From CAVUEG01 sp963740525 (GTDB lineage Bacteria; Actinomycetota; Actinomycetes; Propionibacteriales; Nocardioidaceae): a stretch of 64,000 nt of DNA. Under the pieces are notes generated by a model. The model saw nothing but the letters and a program-made list of their open reading frames with translations, searched no databases and had not been told where the DNA came from. This document shows, one piece after another, positions 8,343-17,172 of this stretch. The first letter of the stretch is position 1; every line of letters begins with the position of its first letter. Made by a program: the position numbers and the translations under genes. The DNA lies in assembly GCA_963740525.1 (NCBI GenBank), contig CAVUEG010000006.1:558001-622000 (forward strand), given 5' to 3'.

Positions 8343-8374
8343 CGGGCCCGCCACCCCAAAGGGTGACGGGCCCG
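8343..8374 (-). terminator. Hairpin terminator after rplQ
   Basis: CGGGCCCG-C-CACCC pairs with GGGTG-A-CGGGCCCG around the four-base loop CAAA, giving a 13-bp stem with one mismatch that is a G-U wobble in the minus-strand transcript. It lies 14 bp past the rplQ stop and between convergent genes, so it may serve both strands. No U-tract follows, as usual in actinobacteria. Confidence 0.7.
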
Positions 8375-8387
8375 GCATCGACTCGGA

Positions 8388-8984
8388 TCAGTCGGACTTC
8401 TCTGCCTCGGCATCCTCGGCAGGAGTGGCGTCCTCGGTGGTCTCCGTCGCCGAAGCCTCCTCGGTTGCGTCGACCTCGGTGACCTCGGCGGCGGGGGTCT
8501 CCGTTGCGGGAGCCTCGTCGGCGGGGGCCTGGGTCGTCTCGTCCTCGGTCACCACAGCGTCGTCCGGTGCGGCGACCGGAGTGGCTGCAGGCGCAGACTT
8601 CTTGGCCTTGGGTGCGCTCGGGGCGTACGCCTCGGTGACCAGCTCGATGACCGCCATGGGGGCGTTGTCGCCCTTGCGGGGTCCGAGCTTGGTGATCCGC
8701 GTGTAGCCACCGGGACGCTCCGCGAACTGCGGGCCGATCTCGACGAACAGCTTGTGAACGACACCCTTGTCGTGGATGGTCTTGAGGACCTCACGACGCT
8801 GGTGCAGGTCGCCCTTCTTGGCCTTGGTGATCAGCTTCTCCGCAACCGGACGAAGCACCCGGGCCTTGGCCTCGGTGGTCGTGATCCGACCGTGGTCGAA
8901 GAGCTGGGTCGCCAGGTTGGAGAGGATCAGCTTCTGGTGAGCCGGGCTTCCGCCGAGGCGGTAGCCCTTCTTGGGCTTGGGCAT
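8388..8984 (-). CDS. rplQ: 50S ribosomal protein L17
   Basis: L17 of the large subunit, near the exit-tunnel end. The first 120 residues are the conserved body: MPKPKKGYRLGGSPAHQ at the start, then NLATQLFDHGRITTTEAKA and a GGYTRITKLGPRKGD block. The protein has 198 residues, about 70 more than the E. coli type; the extra C-terminus is low-complexity Ala/Glu/Thr/Pro sequence, strongly acidic. It is the last gene of the infA-rpmJ-rpsM-rpsK-rpsD-rpoA-rplQ run and is followed by a hairpin. Confidence 0.97.
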   Translation of the reverse strand: MPKPKKGYRLGGSPAHQKLILSNLATQLFDHGRITTTEAKARVLRPVAEKLITKAKKGDLHQRREVLKTIHDKGVVHKLFVEIGPQFAERPGGYTRITKLGPRKGDNAPMAVIELVTEAYAPSAPKAKKSAPAATPVAAPDDAVVTEDETTQAPADEAPATETPAAEVTEVDATEEASATETTEDATPAEDAEAEKSD

Positions 8985-9074
8985 CGTTTCTCTCGTTTCT
9001 CCCGGGCCGTATCAGGTACCCGGGTAGCAATTCATTGGGTCAGTGAGGAGCGAGCGCAGGGCGCGTCCGCAGCC

Positions 9075-10088
9075 TCAGTACTGCTCGTCCTCGACGAACG
9101 AGTCGTCGTCGTCCTCGTACGCCGCCAGCGCAGCGGTCGGGTCGAAGCCCGGCGCGCTGTCCTTGAGCGAGAGACCCATCTCGTGCAGCTTCGCCTTGAC
9201 CTCGTCGATGGACTTGGCGCCGAAGTTGCGGATGTCGAGCAGGTCCTGCTCCGAGCGTGAGATGAGCTCGCCCACGGTGTGGATGCCCTCGCGCTTGAGG
9301 CAGTTGTAGGAGCGGACGGTGAGCTGCAGGTCCTCGACCGGAAGGGCGAGGTCGGCCGCGAGCTGCTCGTCGACGGGCGACGGGCCGATGTCGATGCCCT
9401 CGGCCTCGACGTTGAGCTCACGGGCCAGACCGAACAGCTCGACCAGGGTCTTGCCGGCCGACGCGATCGCGTCACGCGGACGGATCGACGACTTCGTCTC
9501 GACGTCGATGACGAGCTTGTCGAAGTCGGTGCGCTGCTCGACTCGGGTGGCCTCGACCTTGTAGGTGACCTTGAGGACCGGGCTGTAGATCGAGTCGACC
9601 GGCATGCGGCCGATCTCGTTGTCGCCGCCCTTGTTCTGCACCGAGCTGACGTAGCCGCGGCCGCGCTCGACGACGAGCTCCATCTCGAGCTTGCCCTTGT
9701 CGTTCAGGGTGGCGATCTTCAGGTCGGGGTTGTGCACCTCGACACCGGCCGGGGGCGCGATGTCGGCGGCGGTCACGTCACCGGGGCCCTGCTTGCGCAG
9801 GTACATGGTGACGGGCTCGTCGTGCTCCGAGGAGACGACCAGACCCTTGAGGTTCAAGATCACCTCGGTGACGTCTTCCTTGACGCCCTCGATGGTCGAG
9901 AACTCGTGGAGGACGGTGTCCACCTTGATGCTGGTGACCGAGGCGCCAGGGATGGAGGACAGCAGGGTGCGGCGAAGGGAGTTGCCGAGCGTGTAGCCGA
10001 AGCCGGGCTCCAGTGGCTCGATGACGAACGTCGAGCGGAACTCGTCTACGACCTCTTCCGACAGTGTCGGGCGCTGAGCGATGAGCAC
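9075..10088 (-). CDS. rpoA: DNA-directed RNA polymerase subunit alpha
   Basis: Alpha subunit, which dimerises to nucleate RNA polymerase assembly and contacts upstream promoter DNA and activators. At 337 residues it is full length. The N-terminal assembly domain shows EPLEPGFGYTLGNSLRRTLL (29-48). The C-terminal domain (about 250-320) shows SYNCLKREGIHTVGEL and LLDIRNFGAKSIDEVK, the DNA-contacting helices. A short acidic tail ends EDDDDSFVEDEQY. It lies between rpsD and rplQ; two hairpins separate it from rpsD. Confidence 0.98.
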   Translation of the reverse strand: MLIAQRPTLSEEVVDEFRSTFVIEPLEPGFGYTLGNSLRRTLLSSIPGASVTSIKVDTVLHEFSTIEGVKEDVTEVILNLKGLVVSSEHDEPVTMYLRKQGPGDVTAADIAPPAGVEVHNPDLKIATLNDKGKLEMELVVERGRGYVSSVQNKGGDNEIGRMPVDSIYSPVLKVTYKVEATRVEQRTDFDKLVIDVETKSSIRPRDAIASAGKTLVELFGLARELNVEAEGIDIGPSPVDEQLAADLALPVEDLQLTVRSYNCLKREGIHTVGELISRSEQDLLDIRNFGAKSIDEVKAKLHEMGLSLKDSAPGFDPTAALAAYEDDDDSFVEDEQY

Positions 10089-10157
10089 TTGTTCTTTCCT
10101 TTCCGAGCCCCCCCGCTATTTGACGGGCTCGAACTGTGTTGATCTGAGGAACCGGGC

Positions 10158-10209
10158 GCCGGTGGTCCGAGTAGGACCACCGGCCCGGGCGCTCGGGGGC
10201 TGAGCCCCC
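10158..10209 (-). terminator. Paired hairpins between rpsD and rpoA
   Basis: Two perfect stem-loops occupy the 127-bp gap: GCCGGTGGTCC/GGACCACCGGC with a five-base loop (10158-10184) and GGGGGC/GCCCCC with a three-base loop (10195-10209), the latter six bases after the rpsD stop. They could act as a partial terminator or processing signal. No U-tract is present, and rpoA shows no obvious separate promoter. Confidence 0.5.
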
Positions 10210-10215
10210 TCGCGG

Positions 10216-10824
10216 TTACTTCTTCGAGTAGAACTCGACGATGAGCTGCTCCTGGACCGGGATGTCGATCTGGGCACGCACCGGGAGCTGGTGGATCAGG
10301 ATCCGCATCCGGTTGGGGAGCGACTCCATCCAGGCCGGGACGATGCGCTCGCCGTGGGTCTCGCGAGCCACGATGAACGGCGTCATCTCGAGGGACTTCT
10401 CTCGTACGTCGATCACGTCGTGCATGGCGACCTGGTACGACGGGATGTCGACCTTCTTGCCATTGACCTTGAAGTGACCGTGCGTGACGAGCTGACGGGC
10501 GTGACGACGCGTGCGAGCGAAGCCCGCGCGGTAGACCACGTTGTCGAGACGGCACTCGAGGAGCTGCAGCAGGTTGTCACCGGTCTTGCCGGCACGACGG
10601 CTGGCCTCTGCGTAGTAGCGGTGGAACTGCTTCTCGAGGACGCCGTAGCTGAAACGGGCCTTCTGCTTCTCCTGGAGCTGAGTGCGGTACTCGCTCTCCT
10701 TGATGCGGGCGCGGCCATGCTGGCCGGGCGGGTAGGGACGACGTTCGAATGCTGCGTCGCCACCGACGAGGTCGACACCGAGACGGCGCGACTTCTTCGT
10801 CATGGGGCCGGTGTAACGGGCCAT
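10216..10824 (-). CDS. rpsD: 30S ribosomal protein S4
   Basis: S4, a primary 16S rRNA-binding protein that also affects decoding accuracy. It has 202 residues, normal length. The S4 RNA-binding domain (about 92-155) includes LECRLDNVVYRAGFARTRR and ARQLVTHGHFKVNGKKVDIPSY. The N-terminal zinc-binding cysteines of some S4 proteins are missing, so this is the cysteine-free form. It sits between rpsK and rpoA, as in other actinobacteria. Confidence 0.98.
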   Translation of the reverse strand: MARYTGPMTKKSRRLGVDLVGGDAAFERRPYPPGQHGRARIKESEYRTQLQEKQKARFSYGVLEKQFHRYYAEASRRAGKTGDNLLQLLECRLDNVVYRAGFARTRRHARQLVTHGHFKVNGKKVDIPSYQVAMHDVIDVREKSLEMTPFIVARETHGERIVPAWMESLPNRMRILIHQLPVRAQIDIPVQEQLIVEFYSKK

Positions 10825-10859
10825 GGTTCAAAGACTCCTTGATCTCGCTGGTCGGGGTG

Positions 10860-11267
10860 TCAGACGCGACGGCGCTTGGGCGGCCGGCATCCGTTGTGGG
10901 GCGTGGGTGTGACGTCCGCGATGGTGCCGACCTCGAGGCCGATCGCACCGAGCGAACGAATCGCCGTCTCGCGACCCGAACCCGGGCCCTTGACGAAGAC
11001 GTCGATCTTCTTCATGCCGTGCTCCATCGCCCGACGACCAGCGGCCTCGGCGGCCATCTGCGCGGCGAACGGGGTGGACTTTCGCGAGCCCTTGAAGCCG
11101 ACGGTGCCGGCAGAGGCCCACGCAATCACTGCCCCGGTGGGGTCGGTGATCGTGACGATCGTGTTGTTGAACGTGCTCTTGATGTGGGCTTCGCCCTGAG
11201 CGATGTTCTTCTTCTCCTTGCGACGCACCTTCTTGGTGCCCGCAGCCTGTCGGCTCTTGGGAGGCAT
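10860..11267 (-). CDS. rpsK: 30S ribosomal protein S11
   Basis: S11 lies on the platform of the small subunit and helps form the mRNA exit channel. It has 135 residues. Family blocks are NIAQGEAHIKSTFNNTIVTI near residue 20 and GPGSGRETAIRSLGAIGLEV, ending TPTPHNGCRPPKRRRV. A strong Shine-Dalgarno (GGAG) precedes the ATG. Between rpsM and rpsD in the alpha operon. Confidence 0.98.
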   Translation of the reverse strand: MPPKSRQAAGTKKVRRKEKKNIAQGEAHIKSTFNNTIVTITDPTGAVIAWASAGTVGFKGSRKSTPFAAQMAAEAAGRRAMEHGMKKIDVFVKGPGSGRETAIRSLGAIGLEVGTIADVTPTPHNGCRPPKRRRV

Positions 11268-11340
11268 TCATTAACTCCTGAGGTTCTGGTCGGAAAGACT
11301 CTGCGAGGAAGTCAGCAAGTGACACGGCGTGAGCCGTGGG

Positions 11341-11715
11341 TCACTTGGCCTTCTTCTTGCCGGCGACGGTGCGCTTCGGGCCCTTGCGGGTACGAGCGTT
11401 GGTCTTGGTGCGCTGACCACGGACGGGCAGGCCCTGACGGTGCCTGCGCCCCTGGTAGCTGCCGATCTCGATCTTGCGGCGGATGTCCGCCTGGACCTCA
11501 CGGCGGAGGTCACCTTCGATCTTGAAGTGGGCTTCGATCTCGTCGCGGAGCTTGACCAGCTCCTCATCTCCCAGTGAGTGGACGCGGGCGTTCGGGTCGA
11601 CCCCGGTTGCCGCGAGAAGCTGCTGGGAGCGGGTACGGCCGATGCCGTAGATGTAAGTGAGTGCGATCTCGATGCGCTTGTCGCGCGGGAGGTCTACACC
11701 AACGAGGCGTGCCAT
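11341..11715 (-). CDS. rpsM: 30S ribosomal protein S13
   Basis: S13 is in the head of the small subunit and contacts P-site tRNA and L5. It has 124 residues. It opens MARLVGVDLPRDKRIEIALT, has the helix-two-turn-helix IYGIGRTRSQQLLAATGV, and ends in the basic tail RTKTNARTRKGPKRTVAGKK that reaches the tRNA. First ribosomal gene after rpmJ in this operon, with a 179-bp gap in which no other gene is seen. Confidence 0.98.
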   Translation of the reverse strand: MARLVGVDLPRDKRIEIALTYIYGIGRTRSQQLLAATGVDPNARVHSLGDEELVKLRDEIEAHFKIEGDLRREVQADIRRKIEIGSYQGRRHRQGLPVRGQRTKTNARTRKGPKRTVAGKKKAK

Positions 11716-11894
11716 GTAGTGGCGTTTCCCTTCGGTTCTCCTGGAGGTTTCTGTGACGTGTCGCGTCCTGTCCCGCCTCCGGTTCAGGCCCCGGCCTCCG
11801 GTCCGGGGGTGGTTCGCTGCGTCGTACGACGAGCTAAGCGATCACGTTGAGTTATTCAGTTGTCCGGCAGAACCGGGTGACGGAGCGAGCTCCG

Positions 11895-12008
11895 TCAGCC
11901 CTGGCGCTGCTTGTGACGAGGGTTCTCGCAGATCACCATGACGCGTCCGTGGCGACGGATCACCTTGCACTTGTCACAGATCTTCTTGACGCTCGGGTTG
12001 ACCTTCAT
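11895..12008 (-). CDS. rpmJ: 50S ribosomal protein L36
   Basis: A 37-residue gene too short for most ORF callers. It reads MKVNPSVKKICDKCKVIRR, then ends PRHKQRQG. The four zinc ligands of the zinc-binding form are present: Cys11, Cys14, Cys27 and His32. L36 helps organise 23S rRNA in the large subunit. It lies between infA and rpsM as in most bacteria. The stop codon overlaps a palindrome GACGGAGC-GA-GCTCCGTC (11879-11896). Confidence 0.96.
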   Translation of the reverse strand: MKVNPSVKKICDKCKVIRRHGRVMVICENPRHKQRQG

Positions 12009-12038
12009 CGCGAGGCCTTTCGGGTTTCGGCTGTCGAT

Positions 12039-12260
12039 TTACTTGTAGCGGTAGACGATCCGGCCACGGGTCAGGTCATAGGGCGAGAGCTCGACGACGA
12101 CCCTGTCCTCAGGGAGGATCCGGATGTAGTGCTGACGCATCTTCCCGCTGATGTGCGCGAGGACCTTGTGTCCATTGCTCAGCTCCACGCGGAACATCGC
12201 GTTGGGCAACGCCTCGACGACGGTGCCCTCGATTTCGATGACGCCTTCCTTCTTCGGCAT
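12039..12260 (-). CDS. infA: Translation initiation factor IF-1
   Basis: IF-1 binds the ribosomal A site during initiation. It has 73 residues with an OB fold: MPKKEGVIEIEGTVVEALPN, then FRVELSNGHKVLAHISGKMR and ILPEDRVVVELSPYDLTRGR. The open frame runs up to 12383, but the ATG at 12260 has an excellent Shine-Dalgarno (GGAGGA) and gives exactly the family length. First gene of the infA-rpmJ-alpha operon. Confidence 0.97.
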   Translation of the reverse strand: MPKKEGVIEIEGTVVEALPNAMFRVELSNGHKVLAHISGKMRQHYIRILPEDRVVVELSPYDLTRGRIVYRYK

Positions 12261-12500
12261 GTCCTCCACAATCTGTTGGTTGCCATGTCTACCTTGGCCC
12301 GGGAACCTCCTGGGGCAGGGAAATCCCTGCCTCGGGTGGACCTCGTGAAGCCGTCGCGTGGACCTCATCCCGCGCACGCGCAAGAACCAGACGATCGTCA
12401 GGTTCTCGCCGAGTCGGGCAGCCGCAAGGCACCACGAAACAGACCCACGTTGGGCCGACGCAACAGTCTACGCGAGTCCCCCGGCCAAACGCGAATCGTG
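12261..12500 (-). promoter_or_regulatory. infA leader and probable promoter region
   Basis: This 240-bp gap separates infA from the hydrolase gene. On the minus strand a -10-like TAGACT lies at 12470-12465, but no good -35 element sits at the right spacing, so the promoter call is weak. A perfect 8-bp inverted repeat, GGCAGGGA-AA-TCCCTGCC (12314-12331), lies in the presumed leader about 55 bases before the infA start. No coding region is supported. Confidence 0.35.
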
Positions 12501-13181
12501 TCAGGCGCCCCGGACCAGGCCTCGAACCAGGGTGCGAATGGCTTCGGCGACCTCGACCGGGTCGACCAGCATGTGCAGGTGGCGGCCGGGGATCACCGTC
12601 GTCGGCCACCCCCGTGACCGAGCCAGCGCCGCCTCGTCGGCGTAGGCGTCCCCGAACCCCAGGTATCCCACCTGCCCCTCCTGCCACCCGGTCGGCGTGG
12701 GGACGGACCCGTTCAGGTACGTCGCGGGGAGCCTCGGCTGTCCCGCCTCGACCCGGTCTCGGACGTCCTCGTCAGGGAACATCGCGACGGTGTCGGCCTC
12801 GGGCCACCAGTGCGTCCACCCCGGGAGGAGTCCGTCCGCGTCGGCCAGAGGGGCCAGTGTCTGCGCCAGTGCGGGCGGGCTGACAGGGGTCGTGGGTCCC
12901 GCACCCGGGATCAGCGCGTCGACGAAGACGATCCGGTCGACGGGGCGCGAGTCCGACAGCGCCGCGACGTACAGCCCGGCGTTGCTGTGTGGCACCAGGG
13001 TCACCGGCTCGGGACCTCTCGGCACAGAGGCCTCCAGGTCCGCCAGCACCTCCTCGGGGCTTCCTCCCCGTGGGGCCACCACCTCGACCAGGTGCCCGGC
13101 AGCCCCGAGCCTGGTCGCGACCGGCTCCCACACCTCCGGGCCGAGGAAGGGGCTGCCCAGCAGCACGAGGCGGTGTGTCAC
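12501..13181 (-). CDS. Alpha/beta-fold hydrolase
   Basis: A 226-residue alpha/beta hydrolase. The first strand and oxyanion region read LVLLGSPFLGP, the nucleophile serine is in VPHSNAG (a variant of GxSxG with His in the first position), and the catalytic histidine is probably in PGRHLHMLVDP near the C-terminus; Asp or Glu partners are in the intervening region. No signal peptide, so cytosolic. Its start overlaps the stop of the luciferase-like gene by four bases, so the pair is probably cotranscribed. The substrate is not predictable. Confidence 0.75.
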   Translation of the reverse strand: MTHRLVLLGSPFLGPEVWEPVATRLGAAGHLVEVVAPRGGSPEEVLADLEASVPRGPEPVTLVPHSNAGLYVAALSDSRPVDRIVFVDALIPGAGPTTPVSPPALAQTLAPLADADGLLPGWTHWWPEADTVAMFPDEDVRDRVEAGQPRLPATYLNGSVPTPTGWQEGQVGYLGFGDAYADEAALARSRGWPTTVIPGRHLHMLVDPVEVAEAIRTLVRGLVRGA

Positions 13182-14229
13182 CGGTTGCCGGCCAGGAGGC
13201 TCAGAGTCTGCTCACGGGCGGGAGCCCGACCGGCCGCGGTCCCCGCGAACGCTCCAGCTACCGGATGCACCATGACCTCGTCCACGCCGTGCTCGGTCGC
13301 CAGCTCCCGGATCCGGGCGGCGGCCTCCTGCGGGTCGCCGATCACCCAGCGGCGACGCATCGCGTCCAGGAGGCCCTGGTGCTCCGCAGGCACGTGTGTC
13401 GCCTCGGCCTCCTCGACACTGAGCTGGGCGCGGAGCTGCCCGCCCGTGCGCAGCGCCAGCATCGCGAGCAGCTGCGGCAGGGCAAGCCGCTCGGCCTCCT
13501 CCCGAGTGTCGGCCACCGACGCGTTGACCGTGAGGAACGTGCTGCGGCGAGGCTCGCCTCGGGCGAGGGCTGGAAGCCCTGCCGGTAGAGAGCCAGCGCC
13601 TCGGCGGTCCCCTTGCCGGAGAAGTGGTGGGCGAAGACGTACGGCAGTCCACGGGCCGCGGCCAACCGGGCCGAGTAGTCGGAGGAGCCGAGGAGCCAGA
13701 CCGGGGGTCGGGAGACGGCGTGCGGCGTGGCCCGGAGCACGTGGGTGCTCCCGCCGACCTCGAGACCGACACCCGAGGCGTCCATCATCGCGATCACCTC
13801 GTCGACGTACTGCGGGAAGCGGCTGACGGCGTCAGCCTCCACCCCACCGGCTCCGTGGCGCAGTGCCCAGCTGGTGACCGGGTCGCTGCCCGGCGCTCTG
13901 CCGATGCCGAGGTCGATGCGTTCGGGGTACGCCGCCTCGAGGAGCGCGAACTGCTCGGCGACCACGAGCGGCGCGTGGTTGGGCAGCATCACGCCACCCG
14001 AGCCCACCCGGATCCGCTCGGTGGCCGCCGGCGACCAGTGCGATCAGCAGGGCCGGGTTCGTCGCGGCGACGGCAGGCATGTTGTGGTGCTCGGCCAGCC
14101 AGTAGCGGCGGTAACCCCGCCTCGTCGGCGACCCCGCGAGCGAGGTGGACGCCGCAGCGCGTCCGACGTCGTCTGGTCGCCGCGCACCGGCACCAGGTCG
14201 AGCACGGACAGGATCGGGGAGGAGGTCAC
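13178..14229 (-). pseudogene. Luciferase-like (LLM-class) flavin monooxygenase, broken by several indels
   Basis: Pieces of one flavin-dependent monooxygenase lie in three frames. The N-terminus MTSSPILSVLDLVPVRGDQ starts at 14229; then YRRYWLAEHHNMPAVAATNP, GSGGVMLPNHAPLVVAEQFA and RIDLGIGRAPGSDP follow. The C-terminal third is in the frame ending at 13178. Joined, they give a normal 340-350 residue LLM protein of the MsnO8 type. Frame changes fall near 13548, 14030, 14113, 14130 and 14158. The neighbouring essential genes carry the same kind of defect, so sequence error is more likely than true decay. Confidence 0.75.
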
Positions 14230-14286
14230 GCCTCACCCAACGTCACGGTGGCTGCGGGGCATTCCGTGGGTCCCGGCACGCTCGGG

Positions 14287-15107
14287 TCAGCGGCCACCGA
14301 ATGGCACGCCGAGCTCGGCGAGTTTCGCCTCGCCCCCGTCGAGCGCAGTGAGCACCCAGGCTCCCTGCTGCGTCAACGTGAAGGTGTTCTCGAAGTGTGC
14401 GGACACCCGGCCGTCCTCGGTGACGACGGTCCAGTCGTCCGCGAGTGTCCGGTTGGCGGGATCGCCCAGCGTCACCATCGGCTCGACGGCCAGGGCCAGG
14501 CCCTCGACCAGCTTCGGGCCCTTGCCCGGCCTCCCGTAGTTCGGCACGTTCGGGCGGCTGGTGCATCGCCGATGCCGATCCCGTGGCCGACGTACTCCTC
14601 GAGGATGCCGTAGTCGCCCTGGCTCCTGATGTAGGTCTCGACGGCGTGCGAGATGTCGGTGACGCGTCCGCCGAGCGATGCCGCGGCGATGCCGCGCCAC
14701 ATGGACTCCTCGGTCACGCGCATCAGCTCCAAGGCCGCGGCCGCCACGTCGCCCACGGCGAACGTCAGGGCGGCATCGCCGTGCCATCCGTCGACGATCG
14801 CCCCGCAGTCGATGGAGACGATGTCACCGTCCTGGATCACGCGGCCGCCGGGGATCCCGTGCACGACCTCGTCGTTCACGGACGTGCAGATCGAGCCGGG
14901 GAAGCCGTGGTACCCCTTGAACGACGGGGTCGCGCCCGCGGACCTGATGTTGTCCTCGGCGATCGCGTCCAGCTCACCCGTGGTGACTCCCGCACGCACG
15001 GCGCGGCCCAGGAGCGCGAGGGTCTCCCCCACCACCAGCCCGGCGCGGCGCATGGTGGCGATCTGCTCGCGGGTCTTGATCTCCACGCCACGGTCCAGGA
15101 ACGACAA
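14287..15107 (-). CDS. map: Methionine aminopeptidase type I, frameshifted in this sequence
   Basis: MAP removes the initiator methionine from nascent proteins. Most of the enzyme reads in the frame ending at 14472: KTREQIATMRRAGLVVGETL, then GFPGSICTSVNDEVVHGIPG, and DGDIVSIDCGAIVDGWHGDA, which carries metal-ligand aspartates. EEYVGHGIG supplies the active-site histidine. The last part (VPNYGRPGKGPKLVEGLALAVEPMV to VPFGGR) is in another frame; extra bases near 14551 and 14567 explain the break. The start is probably the TTG at 15107, but the adk frame runs into it with no stop. Essential, so error in the sequence is the likely cause. Confidence 0.85.
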
Positions 15108-15692
15108 GGCTGCTCGGCTCTCGGGGATCACGTCGAGGGCGTCGAAGATCCGCTGCGTGACCTCGTCGACCTCGCCCATGCCGTCGACCTCGACGAGGAT
15201 GCCGCGCTTTCGGGTAGACATCGATGAGCGGAGCGGTCTGCTCGAGGTAGAGCTCCTGACGGTGACGGATGACGTCCTCGGTGTCGTCGGCGCGCCCCTC
15301 GACCTCGGCGCGAGCCATCAGACGTGCGACGAGCTCCTCGTCGTCGGCCCTGATCACGACGGCGGCATCGAGCTCGATGGCCGCTGAAGCGGATCATCCC
15401 GTCGAGCTCGTCGACCTGGGCCAGCGTCCGCGGGTAGCCGTCGAGCAGGAAGCCGTCGACGGCGTCCTCCTCGTCGATGCCGGTTGCGCACCATCGCGTT
15501 GGTGACCTCGTCGGGGACGTAGTCACCGGCGTCCATGTAGCGCTTGGCCTCGACACCGAGCGGCGTGCCCTTGGTGACGTTGGCCCGGAAGATGTCGCCG
15601 GTGGAGATCGCGGGAACGCCGAGTGGCTCGGAGATCACCTTGGCCTGGGTGCCCTTGCCGGCTCCTGGGGGGCCCATCAGGATGAGACGCAT
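15108..15692 (-). CDS. adk: Adenylate kinase, frameshifted in this sequence
   Basis: Adk interconverts ATP, AMP and ADP. The N-terminus MRLILMGPPGAGKGTQAKVI contains the P-loop. The rest is spread over three frames: DAVDGFLLDGYPRTLAQVDELD, then DDEELVARLMARAEVEGRADD, and RGILVEVDGMGEVDEVTQRI. Reading frame is restored by removing one base near each of 15481, 15380 and 15213, giving about 194 residues with family-typical spacing between blocks. No stop is visible before map; the frame continues in phase. The ATG overlaps the secY stop (ATGA), the usual secY-adk-map order. Confidence 0.88.
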
Positions 15693-16988
15693 CAGCGCAG
15701 GAACCCTTCGTAGTTGCGCTGCTGGAGCTGGCTCTCGATCTGCTTCACCGTGTCGAGCGCGACGCCCACCATGATCAGGATGGACGTGCCGCCGAAGGGG
15801 AAGTTCTGGTTGGCGTTGACCAGCACGAGGGCGATCAGCGGAACCAGTGAGATCAGGCCGAGGTACAGCGCGCCAGGCAACGTGATGCGGGACAGGACGT
15901 AGTTGAGGTACTCCTCGGTCGGCTTGCCCGCCCGGATCCCGGGGATGAAGCCGCCGTACTTCTTCATGTTGTCGGCCACCTCTTGCGGGTTGAAGGTGAT
16001 CGCGACGTAGAAGTAGGTGAAGAAGATGATCAGCCGAAGTACACCGCCATGTAGAGCGGGTGGGTGCCCGAACGAGGTAGGTGTTGATGAAGTCGGCCCA
16101 CCACGAGTCGGTGCTGGCTGAACTGGACCGCCATCGCCGGCAGGTAGAGCAGGCTCGAGGCGAAGATGACCGGGATGATGCCGGCCTGGTTGACCTTGAG
16201 CGGGATGTACGTCGAGGAGCCGCCGAACATCTTGCGGCCCACCATCCGGCGTGCGTACTGCACCGGGATCCGGCGCTGCCCCTGCTCCATGAAGATCACG
16301 GCCGCGATCACGACCAGCCCGATGGCCAGCACCAGGGCGAAGACCCACCAGCCGCGCAGACCTTGACCTGCCACAGGGCGGAGGGGAAGGTCGCGACGAC
16401 CTGGGTGAAGATCAGGATCGACATGCCGTTGCCGATGCCGCGGTCGGTGATGAGCTCGCCGAGCCACATGATGACCGCGGTGCCCGCCGTCATCGTGACC
16501 AGCATGATGGTCATGAAGTGCCGATGCCCTCGTCGTAGAGCAGCGGGTCGGGTCGCAGCCCTGGAGCAGGCTGCCCGCTGCGGGCCAGCGCCACGATGCC
16601 GGTGGCCTGGAGGACCGCGAGGGCGAGCGTGAGGTAGCGGGTGTACTGCGTGATCTTGGTCTGTCCGGCCTGACCCTCCTTCTTGAGGGCCTCCAGCCGG
16701 GGGATCACGACGACGAGCAGCTGCAGGATGATGCTCGCGGTGATGTACGGCATGATGCCGAGCGCGAAGACGGTGAGCTGGAGCAGCGCGCCACCGGAGA
16801 AGAGGTTGATCAGGCCGTAGAGGTCGTTGCCCTTGACCTGGGCGAAGCAGGCCTGCACGTTGGCGACGTTGACCCCGGGGGCCGGGACCTGGGAGCCGAG
16901 CCGGAAGACCACGATGACAAACAGGACGAACAGCAACTTACGTACGCAGGTCCGGCGTGCGGAACGCGTTGGCGAATGCGCCTAGCAC
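15692..16988 (-). CDS. secY: Protein translocase subunit SecY, frameshifted in this sequence
   Basis: SecY is the channel of the Sec translocon, with ten membrane helices. It starts at a GTG (16988) behind GGAGGA and reads VLGAFANAFRTPDLRT. After that the protein is split over frames: FRLGSQVPAPGVNVANVQ, then MWLGELITDRGIGNGMSILI, IPVQYARRMVGRKMFGG, and NMKKYGGFIPGIRAGKPTEE, ending RNYEGFLR. Breaks lie near 16940 (an extra T creates a stop), 16517, 16365, 16117, 16068 and 16034. Corrected, it would be about 430 residues. SecY is essential, so the six indels are almost certainly sequence errors. Confidence 0.88.
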
Positions 16989-17172
16989 CTGATCCTCCTT
17001 CTTCACTCCATGCGCAGGTCCCCCGCTCGGTGCGGCAGAGACCACGGAAGCCTGAACAGGGGCCCGAACGCCCGGCTCGCACAGGGATTTCGCCCTGTCG
17101 ACCCAAGGCTCGAGCCCCTGTCATGGTCTGTCGGTGCGGCCCTGGGCCGCGGCCGATGACCGAGCGCGATGC
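16989..17172 (-). promoter_or_regulatory. rplO-secY intergenic region with nested inverted repeats
   Basis: A 184-bp gap between rplO and secY. It contains an outer pair ACAGGGGC/GCCCCTGT (17056-17063 with 17114-17121) and an inner perfect hairpin ACAGGG/CCCTGT with a six-base loop (17081-17098). This may be a terminator or attenuator for the spc operon, with secY read either through it or from its own promoter. No clear -35/-10 pair was seen. Confidence 0.35.

Noticed and set aside
13178..16988. Reading the broken map, adk and secY as a cluster of true pseudogenes or programmed frameshifts
   Set aside because: All are essential, breaks are numerous and unpatterned, and no slippery sequence or structure is consistently present.
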